Shown here: piece by piece, positions 32,597 through 41,178 of the stretch
Layout of the letters: the number at the start of each line of letters is the position of its first letter
How positions within the stretch are numbered: the first letter of the stretch is position 1
NCBI RefSeq assembly: GCF_900102515.1
Contig: NZ_FMVS01000021.1
Coordinates: forward strand, 1 to 64,000
DNA length: 64,000 bases
Source of the DNA: Butyrivibrio sp. INlla14
GTDB lineage: Bacteria; Bacillota; Clostridia; Lachnospirales; Lachnospiraceae
Direction of reading: 5' to 3'
The notes under the pieces: model-generated
Database searches by the model: none
Told to the model about the DNA's origin: nothing
What the model saw: the letters and a program-made list of their open reading frames with translations, nothing else
Position numbers and translations under genes: made by a program

Positions 32597-33892
32597 GTGC
32601 CTAATAGGAATAATAAAAATGCTAATATGAGAATCGACAAGACTATTAATGCATTATTGATGTTTCTGGCGGTGCTTACAATGCTGCTAACTGCCTACTA
32701 TGTAAATAATATCGCCATACGTAATAATGTACGAACTGAATATGTAACTGAGATGAGCCTTACAGGATCCAAACTTTCTGAGAAGGTTTATACAACTATG
32801 ACTAAAATATCAGAGGTGGAAAATCTCGGGGGCTATGAGACAGAGTTTGAGTTTAAGTTTTATAACATGAGTGATAATACTGTTGCTAATTGGAAGATGA
32901 TACTTCCTGTTCCAGATAAGACAATGGTTCTTGGATGCGCAGAAGTAGGCGCTGCCAAGTCTATCGGAAGTAATGATGTTGTGATATCTCCAGAGTTTTA
33001 TAATCTTGAGCTATACCCTGGTGAATTCATTGTTTTTTATATTACTCTAAAGACAAAAGAAATCTTTAATCCCACTTTTCTTACCTTTATAGGCTATGAA
33101 GTTATTGATGCCAGTGGCAATATGACGGGCATGATCATAATCCTTGCAGTCATGGTGTGGGCTGTAGTCTTTGTTGGCTACTGGGTCACAAGGTACAATC
33201 TTAGAAACTATAAGGAAAAGCAGCAGAATGATATAAGGATAATTTTGCAGTCAATGAATACCTTCATAAGTTTCATAGATGCCAAGGATCCATATACAAG
33301 AGGCCATTCTAAGAGAGTTGCAATGTATGCGGCTGAAATTGCAAAAAGAATGGGTCTTTCGGAGGATGAGGTGCAGAATATTTACTATGCAGGTCTTTTG
33401 CACGATTCTGGAAAGATCAGCATACCAGATGCAGTCCTTAATAAGCCGGGAAAGCTATCTGATGAGGAGAGGGCCCTTATACAGAATCACACCGTTGCTG
33501 GTGGCAAGATGTTAAAAGAACTATCGTCTATCCGTGGCATCAGAGAGACCGCTCTTTATCACCATGAAAGGTATGATGGAACCGGTTATCCTGAAGGGCT
33601 TAAGGGAGAGAGCATTCCGCTTTATGCAAGGATCGTTGGTGTTGCAGACTCCTACGATGCCATGTCCAGTAACCGTGTCTACAGAAGGCATCTTAATAAG
33701 GACGAGATAATTGAAGAAATCCAACAGGGCGCAGGCTCTCAGTTTGACCCGGATATAGTCAAATACATGGTTGATATGATAAATGATGGCTATGTTAATG
33801 TGGTTAAGATGGAAACGGCAGACAACGATGAAGGAAAGGCTGGTTTCCACATTACTGAAGATGATATCCCGGGAGTATATATGGGGTATTGA
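32597..33892 (+). CDS. Membrane HD-GYP cyclic-di-GMP phosphodiesterase-like protein
   Basis: The protein has a membrane helix at about 19-41, an extracytoplasmic beta-sandwich of about 130 residues resembling a carbohydrate-binding fold (ETEFEFKFYNMSDNTVANWKM), and a second helix at about 175-198. A cytoplasmic HD-GYP domain follows, with LLHDSGKISIP near residue 268, then HHERYDGTGYPEGL. HD-GYP domains hydrolyse cyclic di-GMP or related dinucleotides. Coupling to an outer sugar-binding-like sensor suggests that polysaccharide controls the second messenger, an inference from the architecture. The start is a GTG at 32597; an ATG ten codons later lacks a ribosome-binding site. Confidence 0.88.
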   Translation: MPNRNNKNANMRIDKTINALLMFLAVLTMLLTAYYVNNIAIRNNVRTEYVTEMSLTGSKLSEKVYTTMTKISEVENLGGYETEFEFKFYNMSDNTVANWKMILPVPDKTMVLGCAEVGAAKSIGSNDVVISPEFYNLELYPGEFIVFYITLKTKEIFNPTFLTFIGYEVIDASGNMTGMIIILAVMVWAVVFVGYWVTRYNLRNYKEKQQNDIRIILQSMNTFISFIDAKDPYTRGHSKRVAMYAAEIAKRMGLSEDEVQNIYYAGLLHDSGKISIPDAVLNKPGKLSDEERALIQNHTVAGGKMLKELSSIRGIRETALYHHERYDGTGYPEGLKGESIPLYARIVGVADSYDAMSSNRVYRRHLNKDEIIEEIQQGAGSQFDPDIVKYMVDMINDGYVNVVKMETADNDEGKAGFHITEDDIPGVYMGY

Positions 33893-33922
33893 CATGATGT
33901 ATGAAATTTCGTAATATGAAAT

Positions 33923-33936
33923 TGAAATCGGTTTCA
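33923..33936. promoter_or_regulatory. LacI-type operator before the LacI gene
   Basis: TGAAATCGGTTTCA is a near palindrome with the central CG of LacI/GalR family sites. It lies 26 bp before the regulator's ATG, so autoregulation is likely. It also fits the cre consensus, so CcpA cannot be excluded. Confidence 0.65.
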
Positions 33937-33961
33937 GACAGTCCCCAAGACGGAGTTTTTT

Positions 33962-35017
33962 ATGGAAAACGATAGACTGAACGCCGGTAAGACTATTACA
34001 ATCTATGATATTGCAGAGGAAGCGGGAGTTTCTGCTTCTACTGTTTCTCGTGTCCTAAACGGAAGTGCTTCCGTCCGCAAGGAGAAGAAGGACAGAATCC
34101 AGAGTATAATTGATAAGTATAATTTCAAGCCTAATGCGCTGGCCAAGGGGCTTTCAGACACTGCCACCAAGACTATTGGCATCATAGCAGCAGATGTCAG
34201 GAACCCTTATTATTCTGCGCTTTTTGTGGCCTGCGAGATAGCGGCTGAGAAGGCTGGGTATAGTGTAGGCCTTGCCAATTCCCTTGGGGTAAAAGAAAGA
34301 GAGCAGTCCCAGCTGGATCTTTTGATGCAGCAGAAGGTGGATGCAATAATACAGATGGGCGGAAGAGTAGATGATCTTATAACAGATGATGCTTATGCCA
34401 AAAAAGTAAGAGAAGTCTGCAATACTACTCCGGTAATAGTGACTGGCAAGCTTGATAAAGCCCCTGTTCACAGAGTTGTAATCGATGAGGCAGAAGGCAT
34501 GAACCTTGTTATGGATCATTTGATAGGTCTTGGACATAAGAAGATTGCTCTTGTTGGCGGAGAAATGAGAGTTGCTTCGACTTTCTATAAATACCAGAGA
34601 TACCAGGAAAATCTTGCACATCACGGTATTAAGGTGAATGGAGATTACGTAGTTAATGGCTCGTATGATCCTGAAACGGGATATAATGCCACTAATAAGA
34701 TTCTTGCCCTGGAGGACAGGCCCACAGCAATAATTGCAATAAACGATTTTGCTGCCAGCGGTGTTCTTAGAAGTGTAAGAGAAAAAGGCCTCCGGGTTCC
34801 AGAGGATATTTCTGTAGTCAGCTTTGATAATACATATATAGCTGATCTTATGTCGCCTAAACTTACTAGCATTGATTATAACTACGACAAATACGGTCAA
34901 AAGCTGATAGATACTGCAGTTGCAGTTTCTAATGGCCAGGAGATAGAAGACCTTCAGATGGTTGAACCGGTGCTGGTCATAAGAGACAGTACAGGTAGAA
35001 TCAATGAAACATTTTGA
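33962..35017 (+). CDS. LacI-family transcriptional regulator
   Basis: The N-terminal helix-turn-helix ITIYDIAEEAGVSASTVSRVLNG and hinge region (NALAKGLS) are classical for LacI/GalR. The remainder is a periplasmic-binding-protein-like effector domain (IGIIAADVRNPYYSALF, ALVGGEMRVASTF). The length of 351 residues is normal. Matching operators occur before this gene and on both sides of the promoter of the ABC transporter that follows, so it most likely represses the import operon until a sugar binds. The inducer is unknown; the uronate genes 3 kb upstream and GH35 downstream suggest a pectin side-chain sugar. Confidence 0.92.
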   Translation: MENDRLNAGKTITIYDIAEEAGVSASTVSRVLNGSASVRKEKKDRIQSIIDKYNFKPNALAKGLSDTATKTIGIIAADVRNPYYSALFVACEIAAEKAGYSVGLANSLGVKEREQSQLDLLMQQKVDAIIQMGGRVDDLITDDAYAKKVREVCNTTPVIVTGKLDKAPVHRVVIDEAEGMNLVMDHLIGLGHKKIALVGGEMRVASTFYKYQRYQENLAHHGIKVNGDYVVNGSYDPETGYNATNKILALEDRPTAIIAINDFAASGVLRSVREKGLRVPEDISVVSFDNTYIADLMSPKLTSIDYNYDKYGQKLIDTAVAVSNGQEIEDLQMVEPVLVIRDSTGRINETF

Positions 35018-35075
35018 AACTATAAATCGTTAAATCGTATCTTTGTATACAATATTTGTCATTATTCACAAATAT

Positions 35076-35110
35076 AAGAGGATGTACCTATAAATACATC
35101 CTCTTTTTTG
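35076..35110 (+). terminator. Terminator of the LacI gene
   Basis: AAGAGGATGTA pairs exactly with TACATCCTCTT around an eight-base loop, followed by T residues. Confidence 0.93.
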
Positions 35111-35127
35111 TTAACTATCTACAAAAC

Positions 35128-35141
35128 TGCAATCGGTTTCA
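35128..35141. promoter_or_regulatory. LacI-type operator O1 of the ABC operon
   Basis: TGCAATCGGTTTCA is the same core as the site at 33923. It lies just upstream of the -35 box and 60 bp, centre to centre, from O2. That spacing is close to an integral number of helical turns and would allow a repression loop. Confidence 0.65.
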
Positions 35142-35150
35142 AAAAAGACA

Positions 35151-35180
35151 TTGACGTATGTTGGTCATTAATGATTAAAT
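35151..35180 (+). promoter_or_regulatory. Promoter of the sugar ABC operon
   Basis: TTGACG at 35151-35156 is followed 18 bp later by TTAAAT at 35175-35180. It sits between the two LacI-type operators. Transcription would start within or next to O2. Confidence 0.6.
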
Positions 35181-35187
35181 AATAGTA

Positions 35188-35201
35188 TGAAATCGGTTGC
35201 A
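35188..35201. promoter_or_regulatory. LacI-type operator O2 of the ABC operon
   Basis: TGAAATCGGTTGCA lies where transcription from the promoter should begin, the usual place for a repressor that blocks initiation. Confidence 0.65.
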
Positions 35202-35273
35202 AGTTGTTAATATGCACAATACGGGGACTGTGTTTAGAATTAAAAGCAATCGCGAGTAACTAGGGAGGTTCCA

Positions 35274-36230
35274 ATGAGTAAAGTTTCTAAATCATCTTCT
35301 ACTCAGGTAGTTAAAAAGCGTGGAGTTTTAGAAACTCTGTGGAGATACAGAGTACTTGAGCTTATGTGCTTACCTGCAGTAATCTTTTTCTTTATGTTCA
35401 GTTATATGCCAATGCCTGGCATATATGTAGCATTTGTTAAGTACAATTATGGTAAGGGTATTTTTGGAAGCCCTTTTGTTGGACTTAAGAATTTCCAGTT
35501 TATTGCTGAGTCAGGTAAGCTTTGGGATCTCACAAGAAATACAATCCTTTATAACATAGCATTTATCCTTTTAGGTAATTTCCTTGCTATATTAGTTGCT
35601 ATTCTCCTTAACGAGATGCAGAGCAAGATGTTCAAAAAGGTTTCACAGACAATGATGTTCCTGCCATACTTCATTTCACAGGTTCTTGTAGGAATTCTTG
35701 TTTATAACCTTTTAAACTATGACTATGGTTTTGTTAACGAGATTCTTTCATCTCTTGGCAGAGAGAAATGGGGACCATATTCAGATCCTTCAGTTTGGCC
35801 GGTAATCCTGGTAATTGTTCACTTATGGCAGCAGACAGGTTACAACTCAGTTGTTTACTTTGCAGCTATCTGTGGTATCGATGCAGAAATCATTGAGGCA
35901 GCCAAGGTTGATGGAGCTAATGCTTTCCAGAAGATCAGATACATCATTCTTCCAGGACTTAAGCCAACAATCGTAATTCTTCTTTTGTTTGCACTTGGTG
36001 GAATCGTAAAAGGTAACTTTGGTCTGTTCTACAACATTATCGGTACTAACTCTCTTCTTTATCCTACAACGGATATTATTGAGACTTACGTATATAGAGC
36101 AACTATTACAGACTTCAACTTCTCAACCGCTTCTGCAGTTGGATTGTATCAGTCAATCATTGGTTTTGCTATGGTCATGATAGTCAACTTCATTGTTAAG
36201 AAGATTGACCCAGACTATTCATTATTCTAA
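35274..36230 (+). CDS. Sugar ABC transporter permease, LplB-like
   Basis: A 318-residue membrane permease with about six helices and the EAA motif (EAAKVDGANAFQKIRYIILPGL) that contacts the ATPase. The N-terminal VLELMCLPAVIFFFMFSYMPMPGIYVAF segment resembles LplB/YteP-type permeases of oligo-uronide importers. The downstream permease and binding protein complete the set; no ATPase is encoded here, so a shared MsmX-type ATPase elsewhere is expected. GGGAGG precedes the ATG. The likely substrate is an oligosaccharide or disaccharide. Confidence 0.92.
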   Translation: MSKVSKSSSTQVVKKRGVLETLWRYRVLELMCLPAVIFFFMFSYMPMPGIYVAFVKYNYGKGIFGSPFVGLKNFQFIAESGKLWDLTRNTILYNIAFILLGNFLAILVAILLNEMQSKMFKKVSQTMMFLPYFISQVLVGILVYNLLNYDYGFVNEILSSLGREKWGPYSDPSVWPVILVIVHLWQQTGYNSVVYFAAICGIDAEIIEAAKVDGANAFQKIRYIILPGLKPTIVILLLFALGGIVKGNFGLFYNIIGTNSLLYPTTDIIETYVYRATITDFNFSTASAVGLYQSIIGFAMVMIVNFIVKKIDPDYSLF

Positions 36231-36250
36231 TAGAAGAGAGGTCAGAGAAC

Positions 36251-37171
36251 ATGTCTAGAGATAACAATTTTGAAATGACAGGCGTTAAGGTCAAGCTTGG
36301 CGCATCTGATATTATTATCAGAACTTTTGGATATATACTGATCACCCTTTATGCACTTGCCTGCATATTTCCATTTTTGATCATTATAGGTACATCTTTT
36401 ACAAGTGAATCAGTTATCAGAGCTGAGGGTGTTCAGCTTTTTCCTAAGGAGTTTACTACCAAAGCTTATGAGATGGTCATGAGAGGTGGAATGATCTGGA
36501 AGAGCTATGGACTTACAATTACTCTTACTCTTTGCGGAACAGTAGTAGGACTTTTGATCATTGCCATGACAGGTTATGCACTTCAGAGAAAAGATTTCCC
36601 TCTTAGAAATGCAATTTCCTTCTACATTTACTTTACATCACTGTTTTCAGCAGGTCTTGCTCCATACTACCTTCTGATGACACAGACTTACAAACTTAAT
36701 GACAGCTACCTGGCAGTATTTTTCCCACTTCTTATGTCACCTTGGCTCATTATTCTTATGAAGAACTTTGTAAAGGCTATTCCTCATGAGATCACTGAAT
36801 CAGGTAAGATTGACGGAGCTGGAGATATGGTGATCTTTACAAGACTCATCCTACCAATGCTGAAGCCAGCGCTGGCTACAATAGGTCTTTTCCTTGCACT
36901 TGGTTACTGGAATGAGTGGTATCAGTCATCTCTTTTCCTGAGTTCACGTATCGCTGTTAAGCCACTTCAGTTCCAGCTTTATAAGGTAGTTAACGAGGTT
37001 CAGTCACTTAAGAACTCAATCGCTGGTCAGTACATCACACTTACAGATGTTCCTACAGAGTCACTTAAAATGGCAACAGCAGTAATGGCTACAGGCCCTA
37101 TCGTATTCCTGTACCCATTCGTTCAGAAGTATTTCATTGGTGGTATTACAGTCGGCGCCGTAAAGGGCTGA
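36251..37171 (+). CDS. Sugar ABC transporter permease, YtcP/LplC-like
   Basis: The second permease of the importer, 306 residues with about six helices. The EAA loop is ESGKIDGAGDMVIFTRLILPML; the first Glu-Ser-Gly differs slightly from the usual EAA. The C-terminal YPFVQKYFIGGITVGAVKG ending is typical of carbohydrate permeases of the MalG group. It begins 20 bp after the partner permease, with GAGAGGTCAGAG upstream, so the two are co-translated. Confidence 0.92.
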   Translation: MSRDNNFEMTGVKVKLGASDIIIRTFGYILITLYALACIFPFLIIIGTSFTSESVIRAEGVQLFPKEFTTKAYEMVMRGGMIWKSYGLTITLTLCGTVVGLLIIAMTGYALQRKDFPLRNAISFYIYFTSLFSAGLAPYYLLMTQTYKLNDSYLAVFFPLLMSPWLIILMKNFVKAIPHEITESGKIDGAGDMVIFTRLILPMLKPALATIGLFLALGYWNEWYQSSLFLSSRIAVKPLQFQLYKVVNEVQSLKNSIAGQYITLTDVPTESLKMATAVMATGPIVFLYPFVQKYFIGGITVGAVKG

Positions 37172-37262
37172 GAATCCCAGAAAAACCGGCAAAAAACATA
37201 TATGTAAGCAATCCCGAGGAGGGGTTCAAATATTCATTTTCTTATCAAAAAGGAGGATAAAA

Positions 37263-38897
37263 ATGAAAAAAAAGGTATTAGCAGCATTACTTAGCGCAAG
37301 CATGGTAATGGGACTTGCAGCATGTGGCTCATCTACAAGCGCTCCAGCAGGCACAGATGCACCTGCAACAGAGACAAAGACAGAGACAGAGACATCAGAG
37401 GCAGCTGGAACAGAGACAGCTGAAGCTCCTGCAATTGACACATCAGAGCACGTAAAGATCACTTACATGACAACTGGTGGCGCTCCAGAAGGAAACCAGA
37501 CAGATGAAATGCTTGAGCAGCTTAACAAGATTCTTACAGAGAAGGTTAATGCTGAGCTTGAAATCTACTACATCGACTGGACAGATTATCTTTCAAACTA
37601 CAACTTAACACTTGCTCGTATGGATGGTACTGTAGACCTTGTTGGTACAGCATCTGACTGGCTTGATGCATGGCCAAATGCCAAGAACGGAGCTTTCCTT
37701 CCACTTTCAGAGGAAATGCTCAAGACATATGCACCTAAGACATGGGAATCAGTTTCTCCTGAGCACTGGGATCTTTGCAAATACGACGGACAGATCTATC
37801 TTATGCCAGAAGATAACTACGCACAGTGGACAAACCACGGCTTTACATACCGCCTTGACTGGGCTAAGGAAGCTGGTCTTGCAAACGGTGTTCACAGCTG
37901 GGAAGACCTTACAACATACTTTAAGTATGTAAAAGAGACATATCCTGATGTTATTCCTTGGGATTCAGACGGTACACAGTACGCTACAATGGTTGGCGGA
38001 TGGATCACATCACATTCTAACTATGTGCCAATCGATGGTATCAACTCAGGCGCTATGTGGGGTGGTACAAAGGATGACCTTTACACAGTATATTCACCTT
38101 ACATGACAGATACAGATTCACTTGTTGAATTTGCTAAGATGATGAAGGAGTGGGATGAGATCGGTGTTTGGAAGACAGACGTTCTCAACAACACAGCTTC
38201 AGATAACAGAGAAGACTATAAGATCGGACGTGTTGCAGCTGAGCAGCACCACACACAGACATGGACAGACCTTTGCTCACACAAGGATGGCTACACAATC
38301 TATGATGATCCTAAGGCTGAGTCAGGCTTCTTCTACTTTGGTGAAGAGACAAAGAACCTTGTAGCTCTTTCAATCACACACGGTGCTATGGCTGTATCTG
38401 CAGCTTCTAAGAACCCTGAGAGAGCACTTATGGTTTATGATCTTCTTAGAAATGATCCTGATTGCTACAGACTTATCAACTACGGTGTAGAAGGCGTTTC
38501 ATACGAAGTTACAGCTGATGGAATGAGAAAGAACCCAGAAGGCTATGACGGAAACAGAGACGGCATCACAACAAACTATTGGTGGGGACGTAACGACGAC
38601 CTCGAGCTCAAGGATTCAACACTTAACTGGGATGCAATCAATGCTCTTTATGATGAGTATGACAAGATCAAGATCGACTATCCATATGGACAGTTCGTTC
38701 CTAACGTTGATGATATCCAGTCCAAGATTGAGAACATCAACGACATCCATACAACATACATGAAGCAGATCGCATTTGGTAAGTACCAGGGATCAGCTGA
38801 GGATATCGTTGCTGAGTATCAGGCAGCTCTTGAGAAGGCTGGTATCAATGATGTAACAGCTGAGCTCCAGAGACAGTTCGACGAACTCTACAAATAA
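37263..38897 (+). CDS. Extracellular solute-binding lipoprotein, LplA-like
   Basis: The signal ends in LAACG, so the protein is tethered at a Cys outside the membrane and hands sugar to the two permeases. The mature protein of about 520 residues is in the range of large LplA/YtcQ-type binding proteins (VKITYMTTGGAPEGNQTDEMLEQLN near the start). A short Thr/Glu/Ala-rich linker follows the lipid anchor. AAGGAGG lies just before the ATG. Its codon usage is strongly biased to a few codons, as in highly expressed genes. A strong terminator follows. Confidence 0.9.
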   Translation: MKKKVLAALLSASMVMGLAACGSSTSAPAGTDAPATETKTETETSEAAGTETAEAPAIDTSEHVKITYMTTGGAPEGNQTDEMLEQLNKILTEKVNAELEIYYIDWTDYLSNYNLTLARMDGTVDLVGTASDWLDAWPNAKNGAFLPLSEEMLKTYAPKTWESVSPEHWDLCKYDGQIYLMPEDNYAQWTNHGFTYRLDWAKEAGLANGVHSWEDLTTYFKYVKETYPDVIPWDSDGTQYATMVGGWITSHSNYVPIDGINSGAMWGGTKDDLYTVYSPYMTDTDSLVEFAKMMKEWDEIGVWKTDVLNNTASDNREDYKIGRVAAEQHHTQTWTDLCSHKDGYTIYDDPKAESGFFYFGEETKNLVALSITHGAMAVSAASKNPERALMVYDLLRNDPDCYRLINYGVEGVSYEVTADGMRKNPEGYDGNRDGITTNYWWGRNDDLELKDSTLNWDAINALYDEYDKIKIDYPYGQFVPNVDDIQSKIENINDIHTTYMKQIAFGKYQGSAEDIVAEYQAALEKAGINDVTAELQRQFDELYK

Positions 38898-38948
38898 TCT
38901 GTGGGTAAAAGAGAAGTCAATGAACCTTGTGGTTCATAACTACTAGAA

Positions 38949-38988
38949 AAAAGGGAATACTGTGAGACTTTGCAGTATTCCCTTTTAC
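38949..38988 (+). terminator. Terminator of the sugar ABC operon
   Basis: AAAAGGGAATACTG pairs with CAGTATTCCCTTTT around a ten-base loop; A and T tracts on both sides make it potentially bidirectional. Confidence 0.93.
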
Positions 38989-39131
38989 TAGTTAGAATAG
39001 GAAACGGATTTTTAAAAAATAGTTTTCAAATGTCTTCTGTTTTTATATAATGTTTTTTACCGTTAAAAAAATATTATATAAGAACAAAAGAAAACACTTT
39101 GTTTCGGTTAAATAGAGGGAGAATTTAAGAA

Positions 39132-41000
39132 ATGGGAAAATTTGAGATCAAGGATACCTTTTATTTGAATGGAGAGCCATTTAAGGTTATCTCTGGTTCT
39201 TTTCATTATTTCAGGACTGTTCCGGAGTATTGGACAGACAGACTTGAGAAATTAAAGGCACTTGGCTGCAATACTGTTGAGACTTATATTCCATGGAATC
39301 TCACAGAACCTAAAAAGGGTGAGTTCAACTTTGAAGGCATGTGCGATATAGAGAAGTTCATTAAGACTGCCACAGAGCTTGGCCTTTATATCATCATAAG
39401 ACCATCACCTTATATCTGTGCAGAGTGGGAATTTGGCGGACTTCCAGCATGGCTGTTAAAAGATAGGAATATGCGCCTTAGAGTAAGCTACAAGCCATTC
39501 CTTGATGCAGTAGAGGACTATTATAAGGTTCTTATGCCCAGGATCACTCCTTATCAGATTGATAATGGCGGAAATATAATCCTTATGCAGGTGGAAAATG
39601 AGTACGGATACTATGCTAACGACCATGAGTACATGAAGGCTATGAGAGACCTGATGGTAAAATATGGCGTAACAGTTCCGCTTATAACATCTGATGGACC
39701 ATATCATGAGAGTTACAGAGGCGGATTTGCTGAGGGCGCTCATCCTACAGGTAACTTTGGTTCCAAGACAGAAGATAGATTTAATGTAATAAAAGAGTAT
39801 GCAAATAACGGACCTTTGATGTGTGCTGAGTTCTGGGTAGGTTGGTTTGACCACTGGGGAAATGGCGGCCATATGAAGGGAAATCTTGTTCAGAGTACTG
39901 CTGATCTTGATAAGATGCTTGAACTTGGAAATGTCAGCATTTATATGTTCCAGGGTGGTACAAACTTTGGATTCATGAACGGTTCAAACTACTACGATGA
40001 GCTTACACCTGATGTTACAAGTTATGATTACGACGGAATCCTGACAGAGGATGGTCAGATCACAGAGAAATACAACAAGTATAAAGAGGTGATCAGCAAG
40101 TACGTTGATATTCCTGAAGTTAAGTTTTCTATGGATATCAAGAGAAAGAGCTACGGAACACTTTCCTGCAAGGAAAAGGTATCTCTTTTCTCTGTAGTTG
40201 ATGATCTGAGCACACCAGTGCACCTTCCATATACAGTTAACATGGAGGAGCTTGATCAGAGCTACGGATATATTCTGTACAGATCTAGGCTTCATTCTGA
40301 GGCAGGAATTGCCAAGTTAAAGCTATGGGAGACAGCAGACAGAGCCAATGTATTTGTTGATGAGAATCCTCTTATCACTCTTTACGACCACGAACTGGAT
40401 CAGGAGCACAACATTCCTATGGAGAAGTTCCTTGCCTGCTCACAGCCAGCTCAGATGCTGGCCGGCAAGTTTATGATGGAAAGAGGTCTTACTCCTGAGA
40501 CTGCAGCTGCAGCTATCGGCGAGGCAGGTCTTTCTACTGGATGCCTCACAGGTCTTAACGAGAAATTTGATATCCTTGTTGAGAACATGGGAAGAGTTAA
40601 CTTTGGACCAAGAATGGAGACTCAGAGAAAGGGTATTGGCCGCTGCGTACAGGTAAATGGCCACATGCACAATGACTGGGATATCTACACACTTCCTCTT
40701 GATAATGTGGATAAGGTTGATTTTAGCAAGGATTACAAAGAGGGAACTCCAGCCTTTTACCGCTTTACCTTTGACGTGACTGAAAAGGGCGATACATTCC
40801 TTGATTTTGAGGGATGGGGCAAGGGTGTTATATTTATCAACGGCTTTAATATTGGTAGATTCTGGGAAATCGGACCTCAGAAGAGACTTTATATTCCAGC
40901 ACCTCTTCTTAAGGATGGAGAGAACGAGATCATCATCTTTGAGACAGATGGCAAGGTAAAAGATACAATTGAGCTCAAGGATGAGCCAGATATCGGCTAA
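39132..41000 (+). CDS. Beta-galactosidase, glycoside hydrolase family 35
   Basis: A GH35 enzyme that removes non-reducing terminal galactose. The TIM-barrel start is FHYFRTVPEYWTDRLEKLKA. The acid/base Glu lies in QVENEYG near residue 156 and the nucleophile in CAEFWVGWFDHWG near 233. The remaining 350 residues are the usual beta-sandwich domains ending in GWGKGVIFINGFNIGRFW. There is no signal peptide, so it acts inside the cell on imported sugars, which fits the ABC system upstream. Galactosides from pectin galactan side chains are a plausible substrate (inference). GAGGGAG precedes the ATG. Confidence 0.93.
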   Translation: MGKFEIKDTFYLNGEPFKVISGSFHYFRTVPEYWTDRLEKLKALGCNTVETYIPWNLTEPKKGEFNFEGMCDIEKFIKTATELGLYIIIRPSPYICAEWEFGGLPAWLLKDRNMRLRVSYKPFLDAVEDYYKVLMPRITPYQIDNGGNIILMQVENEYGYYANDHEYMKAMRDLMVKYGVTVPLITSDGPYHESYRGGFAEGAHPTGNFGSKTEDRFNVIKEYANNGPLMCAEFWVGWFDHWGNGGHMKGNLVQSTADLDKMLELGNVSIYMFQGGTNFGFMNGSNYYDELTPDVTSYDYDGILTEDGQITEKYNKYKEVISKYVDIPEVKFSMDIKRKSYGTLSCKEKVSLFSVVDDLSTPVHLPYTVNMEELDQSYGYILYRSRLHSEAGIAKLKLWETADRANVFVDENPLITLYDHELDQEHNIPMEKFLACSQPAQMLAGKFMMERGLTPETAAAAIGEAGLSTGCLTGLNEKFDILVENMGRVNFGPRMETQRKGIGRCVQVNGHMHNDWDIYTLPLDNVDKVDFSKDYKEGTPAFYRFTFDVTEKGDTFLDFEGWGKGVIFINGFNIGRFWEIGPQKRLYIPAPLLKDGENEIIIFETDGKVKDTIELKDEPDIG

Positions 41001-41042
41001 ATAATGTAAAATGATAACCGCATATCGTATAATGACATTTTT

Positions 41043-41078
41043 AGGTCAGGGAAGCGTTTAGTTTCCTTGACCTTTCTG
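41043..41078 (+). terminator. Terminator of the GH35 gene
   Basis: AGGTCAGGGAA pairs with TTTCCTTGACCT with a short loop and a T-rich end, separating GH35 from the lasso-like island. Confidence 0.75.
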
Positions 41079-41178
41079 TTTATTTATTTGAATTATTGTG
41101 ACTTTTTTCTTGTAAAAGCCTTGAAAAAACGATATATTGAAGTGGTGAAACATACGTAAATAGTGGGGGACGGGGGAT

